DNA from: Dryomyza anilis
Taxonomy: Eukaryota > Arthropoda > Insecta > Diptera > Dryomyzidae
Reading direction: 5' to 3'
DNA: 64,000 bases
Assembly: GCA_951804985.1 (NCBI GenBank)
Contig: OX638131.1
Location: forward strand, 84,470,638-84,534,637
This document shows, piece after piece, positions 24,821 to 35,948 of this stretch (positions are counted from its first letter, which is position 1; every line of letters starts with the position of its first letter). The notes beneath the pieces are model-generated. The model saw only the letters and a list, made by a program, of their open reading frames with translations. It was not told the origin of the DNA and searched no databases. The position numbers and the translations under genes are program-made.

Positions 24821-25599
24821 TCATTCTAAGTAGACTTTTTTGATTTTCGAAATTTCCAATTGGGTTTTTCGTGGGAGAACTGCATTGGGATCAATTTAAA
24901 TAAACAATTTAAAATAAATATATTAACGATAACTCCGTAAATGAAACCGATCGATATTCGAAATTTAAAATTTTAATTTTAAAAATCTGTAAATTTGAAA
25001 TTTGAAGAAATCCAAATTAAATTACTTAACATCTTTAAATCCAATTTATACAGGAGTCAATAATACATGTGGCTATAAATTACTTAAAAGTCATTTTCAA
25101 AAATATGAGTGAAATTTTAGATTTTGGCGTAATTTATAAATTTAATGTTTAAATAAGAATTTTTACTTTTGAATTGAATTATATTTTATGTTATTTTATT
25201 TTAAAACCCAATGTATATTATTATTGCATCTGTTTAATATAAAATCTATGCAAGAGATTTACAATAATATAAGTTTTTAATTAGTATTTGTCACAATGCA
25301 TTAAAAGTTAATTTAAAAAGTTACATTTAATGCTGACCATTACGAATTATAGGCTTAAAAAGCGATGCATCATCCTGATATTTACGAAATGCAAATAATT
25401 TATTACACTTTTTGTGGTTTTCCACAATTCTTAGAAAATGTAATTTGCTAAAAAACGCATTAAATATTTGCATTAGCAATTTGAATTGAATTTTTATAAA
25501 TATAACAAAGTAATGTTCAAGATTATAATTAACATACAAAAGTATTTGCAAAAGAAAACAGCAATTGAAAAATTCTATGGAATTGTAAAATAAATATAA
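24821..25599. other. AT-rich non-coding stretch
   Basis: No gene recognised. A 125-codon minus-strand frame across 25327-25704 has AT-driven composition (Ile, Asn, Phe, Leu, Lys), shows no domain, and runs into the tandem repeat that follows. Confidence 0.45.
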
Positions 25600-26240
25600 A
25601 TTACAGCGTATTGTTATTGCCAAACTATACAATTCAATACCTTGCATTGTGTTTATACGATTTATTTGAACTGAATTATATTTAAATTTATAATAAATAG
25701 GCATTTATTTAATAATTTAAAAGTATTATAAAAAAATTTAATTTTAAAATTTTATAAACTAAAATAACGTATTTTCTACAACAGATGCCGCTGTACTCCA
25801 ATTAACTATAAATTCTAACTCGCGATGTATTCGAACGATTATGTTGGACTCCATTGTTTATAAATTAATATGAAATATGCTTTTATAAATATTTATAAAA
25901 ATATAGAAAAATATAAAAATTAAAAAAAAATTAAACTGAATATGATTTTTTGGCAACAGAGGGCGCTGTACAAACTGCGAACTTCATTAGGTCAATAATT
26001 CGCGTTGTAATCATTCGATTTGCTTGAACTAAATTTTATTTAAATAACTATACGGCAATAGAATCAAGTATATTAAAATAATATTATTTTTAAAATTGTA
26101 AATACTTAATTAGGGATTTGTTTGCACTATAAGCACTACAAACTATACAAACCAATAACTCGTGATGTGTGATGATTTCGTTGGAATAAACTGTATTTAA
26201 ATAATAAAAAAATATCAAATAAAATATTTATATACAAACA
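25600..26240. repeat. Four diverged copies of a ~160-180-bp tandem unit
   Basis: Core motifs recur near 25626, 25799, 25978 and 26140: a CAAACTATACAA- or AACTATAAATTC-like segment, then AATAACTCGYGATGT, then CGATTT..TTGAACTAAATT and TATTTAAAT. The second and third copies also begin with CAACAGATGCCGCTGTA and CAACAGAGGGCGCTGTA. The copies are old. Confidence 0.6.
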
Positions 26241-27096
26241 TTTTGATTAAAAATATTATTAAATTAAAATAAGCTAATACTTAAAAAGAATATTAAATTT
26301 GTAAAAAGGCATTAAAAGTGCAAAAATAAAAAATTAAAACTAATATATATTTATTTAAATTATCTATCCATATGTGGTCTTTATGGGGGGACTCATACTT
26401 TTATTAATAGTCATAAAATTGTGCATAAAATAAAGAAATAAATTAAAACTTAATGTGCCACAAGTTGAAGTCCGACATTAATTTGTAAAATGCGCCACAA
26501 CTCATAAAATGCAAACTCAACAAATTTATTTATTGCAATTCTGACATATCATTAGTATCATCATCATTGAAAGTGATTGTATCATCAGATGATCAGAGAC
26601 GCCGTCTGATCTTTCTGCGCAAAAGATTATTCATCAGATAATTCATGAGTTTCAGTTTTTTTTTTCAAATATTAATCTTTAAATAAATCGCATTATCATT
26701 TCTAAACCTCAATCGCTGCAACATTTGTATTATGATCTGTTGAATTGTTCGGTACTTTATCATTGTCATGATCATTTTTGTGATCATCCGCATTGTCAAC
26801 TGCATCATTATGGTTTTCCTCATCAACATCATTATACAATAACTGAAAAATTCAATAACTAAATAATCATCTGCGTCAACTTTGGCAACAACCATTCATA
26901 AATTGCATTTTAATTATATGCCTCAAAACGGTGTTTTATTCAATTAACAGCTTAAAGCAACTGCTGCAATCGATCGCTTCATTAGCATTTTTGGATCAAG
27001 ATGCAGCTGTTTGTGGCGGATACTCTGAAGCGCCTGACAACAAAATTTTTGAAAAACCAAAAAATGACTAAGATGCAATGTTGCCATCTTACAAAA
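26241..27096. other. Non-coding stretch
   Basis: No gene. 26545-26890 contains many ATCATCA and GATGATCAGA motifs, and a Met/Ile-rich 76-codon minus-strand frame results from ATCAT repetition. Confidence 0.45.
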
Positions 27097-27909
27097 ATAT
27101 AGAGATATAGAAATATAGATATATAGAAATATAGAAATATAGAAATATAGAAATATAGAAATATAGAAATATAGAAATATAGAAATATAGAAATATAGAA
27201 ATATAGAAATATAGAAATATAGAAATATAGAAATATAGAAATATAGAAATATAGAAATATAGAAATATAGAAATATAGAAATATAGAAATATAGAAATAT
27301 AGAAATATAGAAATATAGAAATATAGAAATATAGAAATATAGAAATATAGAAATATAGAAATATAGAAATATAGAAATATAGAAATATAGAAATATAGAA
27401 ATATAGAAATATAGAAATATAGAAATATAGAAATATAGAAATATAGAAATATAGAAATATAGAAATATAGAAATATAGAAATATAGAAATATAGAAATAT
27501 AGAAATATAGAAATATAGAAATATAGAAATATAGAAATATAGAAATATAGAAATATAGAAATATAGAAATATAGAAATATAGAAATATAGAAATATAGAA
27601 ATATAGAAATATAGAAATATAGAAATATAGAAATATAGAAATATAGAAATATAGAAATATAGAAATATAGAAATATAGAAATATAGAAATATAGAAATAT
27701 AGAAATATAGAAATATAGAAATATAGAAATATAGAAATATAGAAATATAGAAATATAGAAATATAGAAATATAGAAATATAGAAATATAGAAATATAGAA
27801 ATATAGAAATATAGAAATATAGAAATATAGAAATATAGAAATATAGAAATATAGAAATATAGAAATATAGAAATATAGAAATATAGAAATATAGAAATAT
27901 AGAAATATA
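27097..27909. repeat. 8-bp satellite array (AGAAATAT)n, ~100 copies
   Basis: After two variant units at the left (AGAGATAT, AGATATAT), the unit repeats without a visible change from about 27123 to 27908. The homogeneity contrasts with every other array in the window and indicates very recent expansion or correction. Confidence 0.95.
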
Positions 27910-28904
27910 AAAATAAATAATAATAATAAAATCTATTACAAATTATAATTAAAATATATTATATATTTCCATTTAAATGATTTTGCATATTCGCAACGTC
28001 TGGCCACACAATTGGTGACTAAGTTTAATGCAATTTTAAGTTCGTGACACAGCTGATAAAAATGGCAATAAATTTAATTCTATTCTCGGTATTTATTAAG
28101 CATATCTCAGTGACAATGATTTTTTTTATTCAACGCAACACAATTGTATTTCAATGTTTTACTTTTTATACGTTTTCAGATAACGAAAAAAAATGAGATT
28201 TTCAAGTCTACGTCAATTTAAAATTTCACAGTGCAATTAAAAAAAAAACACAGTTTAGCTATAAATATCAAAGTTAACTAGTTTTTGTTCTATGCATAAT
28301 GGCAGGAATTATGTTTTGTTTCACACAAGCATCTAATACAACAGATATAAACATAGAATAAATGAACAAAACAGAGAAAAAAAGAACTGGAAAACCGCAG
28401 TCGAATGGCAAACATTTATCGTGTCGCTCCTCCTATAAATTTTTTGCTATATTGCTATAAATAGTATCTGGCAATCTTGTCGCCACAGCTGTTCAATGGG
28501 ACTGACATTTTTTTTTTATATTTTTCTTTTTTATTCGACTTTTGCACTTGATCCCATTCGAATTAGCAACGCCATTCAATTAATGCGCTTCGAACGAATC
28601 GAACGGAAGCCAGATTAAATTAATTACTGCTGCACCTTCATAATTGTTGTTTCATAAAATTTAATTATCAATTAATAAATCTCAAATTATGATTTATAAT
28701 CATTATAAACTTTAATGTTGTTTGTCAAAACGAAAGACTTAAGCAACGAACTTGCGGGTTTCATCTTTTGTAGAAGATGCGCTGTGTGTGTAGTGTGAGA
28801 AATTATGCGCACTTATTAAGAAATACATTTTTTTGTGTACAATAATTAATAATTTATTAAAAAAATAAATTTAAATATTTAAATAAAAAATTCAAATTAT
28901 GTTT
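27910..28904. other. AT-rich non-coding stretch
   Basis: No gene or recognisable element. Confidence 0.5.
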
Positions 28905-29510
28905 AAAAAATCAATTTTTCACTAAAAATTCAATTTTTTACTAAAAAAATACAATTTTTCACTAAAAAAAAGTTCATTTTTTTTACAAAAAATTCAATTT
29001 TTCACTAAATTTTAAAATTTTCACTAAAAATTAAATTTTTCACAAAAATTCAATTTCTCACTAAAAATTCAATTTTTCGATAAAATTTCAATTTTTCACT
29101 AAAAATTCATCTTTTTACAACAAATTAATTTTTTTTGGCTCTAAAAATTCAATTCTTTACAAAAAATTAAATTTTCCATTAAAAATTAAATTTTTCACTA
29201 AAATTCAATTTTTCACTAAAAATTCAATTTTCACTCAAAATTAAATTTTTCACTAAAAAATCACTAAAATTCAATTTTTCACTAAAAACTCAATTTTTCA
29301 TTAAAACTTAAAATTTCACTAAAAATTCAATTTTTTATTAAAATCCAATTTTTCACTAAAAATTATATTTTTCACAAAAATTCAATTTTTCACTAAATAT
29401 TAAATTTTTCACTAAAAATTCAATTTTTCACTAAAAATTCAATTTTCACTAAAAATTCAATTTTTCACTAAAAATTCTATTTTTTATAATTAAAAATTCA
29501 ACACTAAAAA
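28905..29510 (-). repeat. 19-bp minisatellite array, array 3
   Basis: About 30 diverged copies of CACTAAAAATTCAATTTTT in the same orientation as array 1, with many deletions and base changes. Confidence 0.85.
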
Positions 29511-30830
29511 TTTAAAGAATTCAAATTGTTAAACGGCATCATCATCACGTGTTTCCCTCAATCAATATAAAAATTCAAGTTATGCGTCATAGTTGTTGGT
29601 CAGTGGTTGATGAAATTGTTGATGAGACTGAAACCAGGAAACGCACGCAATATTTCACATACAAATTTTATTTTTATGTTGAAAACTATTCTTGGTATGA
29701 AAACCGTCTGCAGCGAATGGTAGTTAAAAAATTTTAAACGCTTCTCTCGGACCGATCTGTCAATCAGTCGTAGTCAGTCTCAGTCGGAGTAACCGAGTAG
29801 TAGCTACTACTACTAAGAAGTGGTCAACCTTCGGAGACCAGCATTTATTTGGTGCGGTTGTACGAACTCAGTTGACGCGCATGTTTTAGGTATTGTTTTG
29901 ATTTTGTTTTTTTTTTTTTTTTTGGTACATTTTTGACATGGTTTGTCATTTTTTTCTTATATTTTTTATATTTTGTGTATCGCAAAAATGCGCTTTGTAT
30001 TTATTATCATTAGCTATATATAGTAACTCATTATCATGCGTATAGAGTTTCCTGAAATTAGTGACGCATATGGAACCTTAAAGGTTCGTTAAACTCTGCA
30101 ACTAATGGTTTTTAGTTTTTCTTATATTTATTTTTAATTTCGTTTTTTTTTTCAAGAGTTTTTGCTTTATTTGTTTTTATGACATTTTAAGTGATTTTCT
30201 GTGATTTTATCAATGCAAATTGATTTATTTGATTAGCAAAAAAAATCATTAAGTTTCACAAATTGACAGTTTATTGGCTGCTGTTTAATGTTCAATATTT
30301 TTGTCATTGACGTTATAAAAAGATTATATATATAGGCATTGAAAATATATTTTAACCTAATGACAAACTACTCATTTAATTCAGGGCTAAAATATGCATT
30401 ATAGAAAGTTAATTATAGAAACAAATATCGAAAAAGGTTCATGGTAATTTTAGGCATTCAATGTTGAATATTTATAAAAGAAAAATAAAATAATTAAAAA
30501 ATTATATAATCCTACAAACCTGAGGATAATTTTGAAATTCAATATAAAAAGAACATTTTATGATATTAAATACAAAAAATTATTTCCGAGTATGGAATTT
30601 CTTTTTTTTAACATTTTCTGTTGTAGTGTTTTCTGAAGAACATATAAAATAAATAATGACAAAAATAAAATCATTATCATCTGCTTTTTATTCAAGAGAA
30701 CTTTGTGAAAAACCCAACGGTGAATCTGCAACTAAAAATAACATTGTTTACGATTGGTAACGCATTCAAAAATTATATTACAAAAAAGAATTAAAAAAAA
30801 TTAAAACGAAAAATTCGTGAGCAATACAAA
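29511..30830. other. Non-coding stretch with a promoter-like patch
   Basis: 29745-29895 is richer in G+C and holds TCAGTC three times (TCAATCAGTCGTAGTCAGTC) plus AGTAGTAGCTACTACTACT. TCAGTC fits the initiator consensus, but I found no DPE at +28 for any of the three, so I do not call a promoter. The remainder is AT-rich. No gene recognised. Confidence 0.35.
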
Positions 30831-30834
30831 TTAG

Positions 30835-30990
30835 GAAACTCAAGTAGTAGCAGCAGCCGCAGCTCACATTGAAGACGTTGACCCAATGCTGTTTACGGAC
30901 GTGCCGTTGGATGGTCATTCGGTCAGACAGACACCTACGGGGTACCAGCCAAGTCATAATTACAATTTGTCGACAGCTGATCGATTTTGA
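30835..30990 (+). CDS. Candidate 3'-terminal host exon, 51 codons plus stop
   Basis: After a TTAG acceptor (30831-30834) a frame opens with ETQVVAAAAAHIEDVDP, continues MLFTDVPLDGHSVRQTPTG and ends YQPSHNYNLSTADRF before TGA at 30988-30990. It has a short Ala run, then mixed acidic and polar residues, and G+C about twice that of the flanks. An AATAAA motif follows within 50 bp (near 31025), as expected for a short 3' UTR. It is not recognised as any named protein. Against it: the bases before the acceptor are purine-rich instead of a pyrimidine tract, so it may be a decayed or retroposed fragment. The 90-codon antisense frame (30778-31050) looks like a shadow. Confidence 0.35.
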   Translation, partial: ETQVVAAAAAHIEDVDPMLFTDVPLDGHSVRQTPTGYQPSHNYNLSTADRF

Positions 30991-31518
30991 CACGAATAGA
31001 TTTAGATTTGCTGGCATTAAAAAGCAAATAAAATTGTTAAAAAAAACCAAGCCGGATCTGTAAATTTAAAATAAAAACATATTTGTTTAACCCATCGATG
31101 ACTGATATCTGATTGTTATGTCCGTTATATATGAAATTTCACACGGACTATATTTTATAAAAAATCAAAAAAATATTTAAAATTAAAACATGGTTTATTT
31201 AATGATTTCCCATTTTAAATTTCCCATATTAAACTCACGTATTTTTAAATTGTCTTTACACGCACATGTTTGTTTTAAAATAAAACGATTATGATAAATG
31301 CAGTTTTTATATATTCTGTACCAATATAATTTTGCTACAAATGCATATAACATTTTATTTATACGTGAAATTATTATTGTAAGAAACGAAAAAACTTAAA
31401 AAAAGATATTAATTAAATTAGAATATTGCTCTGAGAGCAATACTTTTGAACTGCTAGATTCAAACAACACCCGCCACTCTTTAATTATTTCAGGATAACT
31501 TCACATAAAAAATAATCG
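30991..31518. other. AT-rich non-coding stretch
   Basis: Possible 3' UTR of the preceding candidate exon up to about 31070, then AT-rich DNA with no recognisable feature. Confidence 0.4.
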
Positions 31519-31795
31519 ACGTAAATATAGCAATCGATATTAATTGCATTCATTAATCACCAATGAAATTCACCAATTTAATGAAAACATTTGTTATTCT
31601 TCGTTAAATCAGCAATTCCATTTGCTAATATGAATATTTGAATGTCAATGTTTTGCTGCATTGACGTACAAATATTCATATTAGCAAACGCACTTCCTTA
31701 TATAACGAAGAATAGCAAATGTTTTCATTAAATTTGTGAATTTAATTGCTGGATTGATTAGTGAATGCAATTAATATCAGTTGCTATATTTACGT
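31519..31795. mobile_element. Foldback (palindromic) element, 277 bp
   Basis: The left half beginning ACGTAAATATAGCAA is the near-complete reverse complement of the right half ending TTGCTATATTTACGT. The arms are about 130 bp around the centre TTTTGCTG (31651-31658), with scattered mismatches and small indels. It has no coding capacity. It abuts a SINE exactly where that SINE's tRNA-like head should continue. Confidence 0.85.
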
Positions 31796-32036
31796 TGGTA
31801 TGTGTTTCGATCCCCAGCAACTGCCAAAGTCTTTTTCATAGAAAACATTTTTCTATGCAACACTACCTCTCGGCAGTAATGGGCAAACCTACGAGAGTAA
31901 AATATTGCCAATGAAGAGCTCCCACCCGCCGTTCGGATTTGGCAATAAACTGTATGTTCCACCACTTTGAGTATAAATATAACACGCAAGAGCTCTTCCT
32001 AAGTTCTATACAGGACTGTAGCAAGAAACTGTTGTT
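31796..32036 (+). mobile_element. SINE body with truncated head
   Basis: Plus-strand copy of the SINE body seen at 63150-63442 (rc). It shares CCGCCGTTCGGATTYGGCAA and TATACAGGACTGTAG. The head retains a B-box-like GTTTCGATCCC but no A-box, because the foldback element occupies the upstream side. An antisense frame of 92 codons here is an artefact. Confidence 0.75.
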
Positions 32037-32187
32037 ATAATTGATTAGAAAGTATGAATGAACTCTATCATTATAAATTATAAAACCAAATTTTGAGAAA
32101 ATCAATGACAAATTAAAAATTTTTATTTTTGTAAATTTCAACTTTACGTACCTTTCTTGACTAGGTTATGTCAGAAATATTCATCTC

Positions 32188-32783
32188 TTAAACACCCTGT
32201 ATCTTAAATTGGGTGCAGAATTAGACATTATTTTATTTTAATTTTTTTTATTTTTATTTTTTTTTTTAGTCATAGAATGACCCCCTGAATTATTGACATC
32301 GATGAACCAAACACCATGTATAATAATGTTAATATAACTTGGCCGTTTGTAGGTACTGATAATTAATTAGTGAGGTACAGGATGGTGACAGAAATAGATA
32401 ACAAAATTATGGTTAAATAAAAAATAAAAATTTAATATAAAAAGGAAATTTTTTTGTCAAATTTGCCGTTTGTAAGGAATGATTTTTTTGTTTGTGTGTA
32501 ATAACAAAGTTGGTAATTAAATACTCATGCCATAAAATCTTAGCTGTAAATCAGATTAGTCGTCTAACGCAAGTAAATATTTTTTTTTGTAAGATCGAAA
32601 GCACTTAGGCTCTTAGACACCAAAGGAGTTTTATCAATTTTGCATTCATCAGAATATTATTCACATGTGAGGCATTCTTTTTTAACATCGGATAGATTTA
32701 TGGATTGCATATTGAAAATAAGTCCAGCCATATTTTTTCTTCTTACTTTTTATCAATAGGTTTTGAAAATACAGGGTGTTTAA
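32188..32783. mobile_element. TIR element with CACCCTGTAT termini, ~596 bp
   Basis: TTAAACACCCTGTAT at 32188-32202 is matched by its complement ATACAGGGTGTTTAA at 32769-32783. CACCCTGTAT-type ends are common in insect non-autonomous DNA elements. The interior is AT-rich with no transposase. Confidence 0.5.
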
Positions 32784-33119
32784 AAAATTAAAATATGACT
32801 ATTATGCTCAGAGTCGTTTGAACGAAAAAATTGTTTTCATATAGATGTTCACCACTCAACAAAAGAAAGTTTTTATATAGAATTTAACGAGGAAAATTAT
32901 AGTGTTAATTACAAAAAAAAAAAAAAACCTTGCATTTAATAAAATGACCTTAAACATTTTTATTGTAGTTATATGATAATAAAAATTATATTTAATTTAT
33001 TTAAGAAAATAAATAAAATTCTATTATCTTCAAGTTATATAAATTGTAAAAAGAGGTATTAGTCACATTTTCATTTTTTTTTAAATAAAATTCATAAAGT
33101 CGTAAATACATAAATTCAT
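32784..33119. other. AT-rich non-coding stretch
   Basis: Nothing recognisable. Confidence 0.45.
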
Positions 33120-33425
33120 ATATTCATATATGCAGATATTCATAGATTCATAGATTCATAGATTCATAGATTCATAGATTCAAAGATTCATAGATTCATA
33201 GATTCATAGATTCATAGATTCATAGATTCATAGATACATAGATTCATAGATTTATAAATTCATAGATTCAAAAATTCACAAATTCGTAAATTCATAAATT
33301 CGAAAATTCATAAAATCATAAATTCATATATTCATAAATTCATAAATTCATAAATTCATAAATTCATAAATTCATAAACTCATAAATTCATAAAATCATA
33401 ATTCGTAAATTCATAGAAACGTAAA
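33120..33425. repeat. 8-bp tandem array (GATTCATA then AATTCATA)
   Basis: The left part is mainly GATTCATA units and the right part AATTCATA units, about 35 in all, so two variants have expanded separately inside one array. Confidence 0.9.
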
Positions 33426-33659
33426 TTAATATATATACAACAATTCATTGATGCATAATACTTAAATACATTAAGTAATAAATTTATAAATTCATAAAAT
33501 CATATTATTACACGTTCGATTTGAAAATGAATGAAATCAGAAATTAAGGTCTTATATCCCCAAAATATCAAAACATATATAAAACTATAAAAAAATAATC
33601 AAAAACAAAATGTAAAAAAATAAAAGTTGGCGCACCACACCTATTTTTAAAACATATAT
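33426..33659. other. AT-rich non-coding stretch
   Basis: Nothing recognisable. Confidence 0.4.
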
Positions 33660-34205
33660 GGGCCATTCCACACCAAATCGACCAAAAAAGTCAAATTTGA
33701 GATTTTACCTTTTCGATTTCAATAAAATTTAGGCAACTGATAAAGGGTACCCAGATATATACTGATCAATTTTTTTTTTTTTTTGGCAAGTGCTTCCATA
33801 TATTAAATATCTTTTAAACTAGAAATTCTAGAAACTCCTAAAGCTAATAGACAGATCTTTTAGAAAAAATAAGTTGTAACTTCTAAACGTGAACAGGTGG
33901 GCCGTGGTCATTATCCTTGCACTTCAAAATAGATGTCCTTAAAAAGAACCCTTTTTAAAATTCTGAAACAAATCGTGTAATTTGGTTGATTTAATATAAA
34001 TGCTCATGCTAAATTTCAACATGGTATTTTGATGGAATCATATTTTAAAAAATAATTTTCTAAATTTTTATACCCTACACCTATGAGGTACAGGGTATAT
34101 TAAGTTTGTGCAGATATTGTAACGCCCCTTAGGAGGCGTGTCCGGTATGGAAAAGTATATATATTCTTGATCAGCATCACTACCCGAGTCCGTTTAGCCA
34201 TGTCC

Positions 34206-34265
<60 letters not shown>

Positions 34266-35581
34266 TGCTGTCTTGCTGTCTTGCTGTCCGAATACAGAAT
34301 AACTTGAGAAATACTGATCAGAATGCGATGAAATTTCGTCTCAATATATTTTAGCCAAAAGTAGGAACTGAGTTTGAAAATTAGCCAAATTGGTCAACGG
34401 ACACGCCCACCTCCCATACAAGTCACTTTTATATAACTCTTTCGGAACTAATAACTCGAAAAGTATTCAATGTATAGTTATAAAATTTAAAACGTATTGT
34501 TAGAATTCACCTAAAAATATGTGGTCCAAAAATGGGCGTGATCCGCCCACTTTTTTTTTTTTCATTATTTCCCGGGTTTTAATGGTGGAAATTTCATCCG
34601 TAAATTCTTAAAATCAAATCTATGAAATATTAGCCTTTCAAAATTTTAAATATAGGCGTGGTCCGCCCAATTACATTTTTCAATTTTTTTTTTTAGTTTT
34701 TTATACTTTATATAATTTTTTTAATTTATAGGGATATAAGACGTAAATTTCTGATATATGAATAATATTCTGAGGGTTAATATCTCCACCAAAGGTGTAG
34801 GGTATTCCATAGTCGGGCTCGACCGACTATAAAAATCCGCCCCATGTGACCGAACTTACCCATGTGACCTAACTTTCCCAACTCGTTATTTATTTTTTTG
34901 TATTGAAAAAAAATTTTTTGAATTCTTGAATCTATTTCTAACTCTAATTTCTAAATAGGCGTCAGTTTTATCATATTGACTCTAGTTTTTGAAATATTGA
35001 TTTTGGGATATAGTTTTTACGATTTTCGAAAAATGGTATATATCTCAAAAACTAGAGATAATTTGGTGGAACTGACGCGATTTTCGAATTCAGAGTTACA
35101 AAAACATTAAAAAATTATTTAAAATTTTACTTTTGAAAAAAAAAAAACAAATTTTTTTAATACAAAAAATATGTAAAAATTTAGAAAATTAATTTTTAAA
35201 ATACGATGCAATCAAAATACCATCTTTAAATTTGGCATGCACATTTACATTAATACAGAATTTTAAAAAGGGTCCTTTTTAATGAATGAAGTGCAAGGAT
35301 AATTACCACGTGCCACATGTTCAAGTTTAGAAGTTATAACTTAAAACGGAGTTTCTATCATTTCTACTTTAAGAGATATTGAAATAAGAACAACCATAGA
35401 AAACTGATTTCTGTCCCATTTCTTGTAACTTTGAACCACTGTATCTCTGAAATTAGTGGGCGTAAAAAATAAAAAAAAATTGATCAATGCATATCTTGAT
35501 ACCCTTTATCAGTTGCACAAATTTCATCGAAATCGAAGAAGGTGAGTTCCAACCGTTGGTCGATTTGGTGTGGAATATCCC
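33660..35581. mobile_element. Element B, copy 1: long-TIR DNA element
   Basis: The left end, GGGCCATTCCACACCAAATC, is inverted at the right end as GATTTGGTGTGGAATATCCC. Complementarity extends inward for about 100 bp to the AACTGATAAAGGGTA region. Both subterminal regions also share AGTGCAAGGATAATTACCAC-like and TATATCTCAAAAACTAGAG-like segments. A second copy lies at 43231-45682. A mini-me-like element (34071-34836) sits inside. No transposase is recognisable. The flanks suggest a short ATAT-containing target duplication, but its length cannot be fixed. Confidence 0.7.
34071..34836 (+). mobile_element. mini-me/DINE-1-like element with GTCT microsatellite
   Basis: Begins TACCCTACACCTATGAGG, then AGTATATATATTCTTGATCA, the core GCATCACTACCCGAGTC, then (GTCT)n at 34203-34260. 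It ends CAAAGGTGTAGGGTATTCC and a CGACCGACTATA segment. Core sequence between TA and GTCY runs is the hallmark of mini-me elements described in flies. The ends carry an 11-bp inverted motif, TACCCTACACC. Nested in element B. Confidence 0.8.
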
Positions 35582-35599
35582 ATATGCAAATTAGTAAAC

Positions 35600-35945
35600 A
35601 AATATTTCAAGACTAAAATTTCCACTTTTTGGAACACATATTTTTAGGTGTATTATAAGCTAAATTTTATAACTACATATATTTTAAATATATTTCGAGT
35701 TATTGGTTTCTATAGAGTTATTTAAAGGTGACCTGTATGATATGTGAGAGTGTCCGTGGACCAATTTGGCTTATTTCCGAACTCAGAAGTCATTTTTAAC
35801 TAAAACATATTGAAACAAAATTTTATCGCATTCTGACCAGTATTTCTCAAGTTTTCGTGTATTCGGCGAGCAAAACGAACAAACAGACGAACATATCTAA
35901 ACAGACTCGGGTCTTAATATACCTGTATCTTCTGGTGTAGGGTAT
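35600..35945 (-). mobile_element. Diverged mini-me-like copy
   Basis: Minus-strand copy. It has CGCATTCTGACCAGTATTTC, GTGTATTCGGCGAGCAAAAC, a decayed GTCT region (AACAGACGAACATAT) and the GGTGTAGGGTATAAA terminus at 35934-35948. It lies just right of element B. Confidence 0.7.
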
Positions 35946-35948
35946 AAA

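Noticed and set aside
29745..29895. DPE promoter at the TCAGTC cluster
   Set aside because: Checked each TCAGTC and TCAGTT for RGWYVT at +28; none matched.
33120..33425. CRISPR array
   Set aside because: Repeats are contiguous 8-bp units with no unique spacers, and the genome is eukaryotic; the same applies to all other arrays here.
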